This document shows positions 63,033 to 64,000 of a DNA stretch of 64,000 nt, one piece after another (the first letter of the stretch is position 1; each line of letters begins with the position of its first letter). This DNA comes from Aggregatilinea lenta (lineage in GTDB: Bacteria; Chloroflexota; Anaerolineae; Aggregatilineales; Aggregatilineaceae), in contig NZ_BFCB01000002.1 in NCBI RefSeq assembly GCF_003569045.1, positions 1,531,506 to 1,595,505 of the forward strand. Reading direction: 5' to 3'. Under the pieces are notes generated by a model. The model did not search any database and was not told where the DNA came from. It was given only the letters and a program-made list of their open reading frames with translations. Position numbers and translations under genes: made by a program.

Positions 63033-63313
63033 AACGCTCTTCCTCCATGCCCAAGTTAACGACAATCGCTTTATTCGTGCCGGGGCGGCTTTAGGCTTCC
63101 AAACGCCCGGCCCGGCGTACCACCGGAGCACGCTATCCGGCGGCGGGCTGGCGCACCTGCCGCGACCGGCTCCGGGAGCTTTTTCCATTATAGCGCCGCT
63201 TGTTCGCTTGACCAGCCCCAGGCTTACAGGACGACCAGTGGCAGATCGGGACGCAAGCGCGCGATTGTAGCGCAGTTTTCACGGCGGCAAGCGACGCTCA
63301 CCCTACGCCACGA

Positions 63314-64000
63314 TCACGACGCCGCGATCACGCGCACCGGCCAGCGACCCGCCTTGGCGCTCAGGTACGCGTCGCGCCGCGCAGCGAACGCGGGGTCTAA
63401 TGCCGAGAGCGGCTGCGCGACCCCGCCCTGCACCACGTCCGGGTCGAGCGTACGCTGCTTGAGGCTCACCCAGAAATCGGGCGCGGCGGCGTCCTGCTCG
63501 AAGCGCGTGCGCGTGGACACAAGCCCCAACAGCGCCTGAAGCTCCGAATCGGACGCGGCGGCCAACCGGTCCCACACCGCGCGATCGGTGTCCCACAGGT
63601 CGGCGGGAGCCAGCACACCGCGCGCCAGCGCCAACTGGATCGCGCGTGCAATCAGCTCGTACAGCGCCGCCTCGCGGTAATTCGAACGGCTGGCGTCTTC
63701 GGCGGCCAGATACGCGTCTGCCATCCACCGCGCCGTATCCAAATCATCGCACATGATGCGCCCATCCTGCACCACGAGCCGTTTCACCGCCCCGCGCACC
63801 TGCTCCGGTGTGCCCAGGCCCAGGTCCAGGCTGTCGCGCAGGAAGTAATCGACGCGGTCGGCGCACAGCGCAGGCGCGGGCTGTTCCAGCAGTGGATAAG
63901 CGTCCTCGTGCAGAAACGCGTGCCAATCGTGGCCGTGCCGCGCGAGGATGTCCGGCAGATCCGTGCCCGCGACGTATTCCGCCTTGACCGCCTCGTGATA
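63314..64000 (-). CDS. HD-superfamily phosphohydrolase, C-terminal part (start beyond right edge)
   Basis: The minus-strand frame stays open to the window edge and gives 228 residues. CADRVDYFLRDSLDLGLG is the conserved segment that follows the HD core in dGTPase/SAMHD1-like phosphohydrolases. The histidine/aspartate catalytic pair lies outside the window. No start is visible, so truncation is by the window, not damage. Substrate is unknown, possibly a nucleotide. Confidence 0.75.
   Translation of the reverse strand, partial: YHEAVKAEYVAGTDLPDILARHGHDWHAFLHEDAYPLLEQPAPALCADRVDYFLRDSLDLGLGTPEQVRGAVKRLVVQDGRIMCDDLDTARWMADAYLAAEDASRSNYREAALYELIARAIQLALARGVLAPADLWDTDRAVWDRLAAASDSELQALLGLVSTRTRFEQDAAAPDFWVSLKQRTLDPDVVQGGVAQPLSALDPAFAARRDAYLSAKAGRWPVRVIAAS

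Overview
The window is a high-GC bacterial chromosome segment with ordinary, densely packed genes on both strands. Several traits suggest a member of the Chloroflexota (Anaerolineae-like), although no rRNA or species marker is present to prove it. These traits are lipoproteins and a RodZ-like protein with Thr/Pro-rich tails, many secreted PPC or beta-propeller proteins, a T-box in front of pheS, a System I cytochrome c maturation set with the Cys-type CcmE, and modular intergenic palindromes of the 'CCTCACCCCCGGCCCCTCTCC' and 'GTAGGGGCGnnn' kinds. I found no rRNA, tRNA, CRISPR array, prophage or complete insertion sequence.

Layout. 0-10 kb: a truncated Ser/Thr kinase, an orphan OppC-type permease, a secreted propeller/PPC protein, an FHA protein, a PHP-type histidinol phosphatase, msrB with a 2H phosphoesterase, an M20 peptidase and a secreted protein. 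10-24 kb: cytochrome c biogenesis and cytochromes. The cluster (minus strand) holds ccmF, ccmH, ccmG, a ccmI-like gene, a monohaem lipoprotein cytochrome, ccmA, ccmB and a membrane metalloprotease; ccmE and a dihaem cytochrome lie 3-4 kb away, past a glycosyltransferase-like gene and an arginase-family gene. 24-35 kb: a hydrolase, a thioredoxin/PPC fusion, an HNH nuclease, a small-gene island with a HTH protein (27.3-28.9 kb), a UbiA prenyltransferase, rtcB overlapping an xdhC-like gene, several small genes and a DUF433/DUF5615 toxin-antitoxin pair whose toxin is frameshifted. 35-41 kb: promoter, Phe T-box, pheS, map, pheT. 41-48 kb: a membrane protein, a lipoprotein hydrolase with a methyltransferase, a degenerate receiver protein, an ArsR regulator, a RodZ-like protein, a zinc-ribbon protein and rplI. 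48-64 kb: a low-GC PfkB kinase, a probably leaderless glycosyltransferase, a beta-lactamase-fold/L,D-transpeptidase fusion, a five-gene minus-strand run (glycosyltransferase, rtcA, RNase Z, TIR protein, membrane protein with an apparent AUU start), two tandem glycoside-hydrolase-like proteins and a truncated HD protein.

Functional threads. Haem export, apocytochrome reduction and ligation genes sit together with two cytochromes. RNA-end chemistry appears twice, as rtcB and as rtcA-rnz, the latter transcribed with a TIR gene. Envelope functions dominate the rest. Intergenic DNA is unusually rich in small palindromic repeats and MITE-like elements; one element is clearly inserted into another repeat with an 11-bp flanking duplication. 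Starts were chosen from Shine-Dalgarno (SD) spacing; TTG and GTG starts are common.
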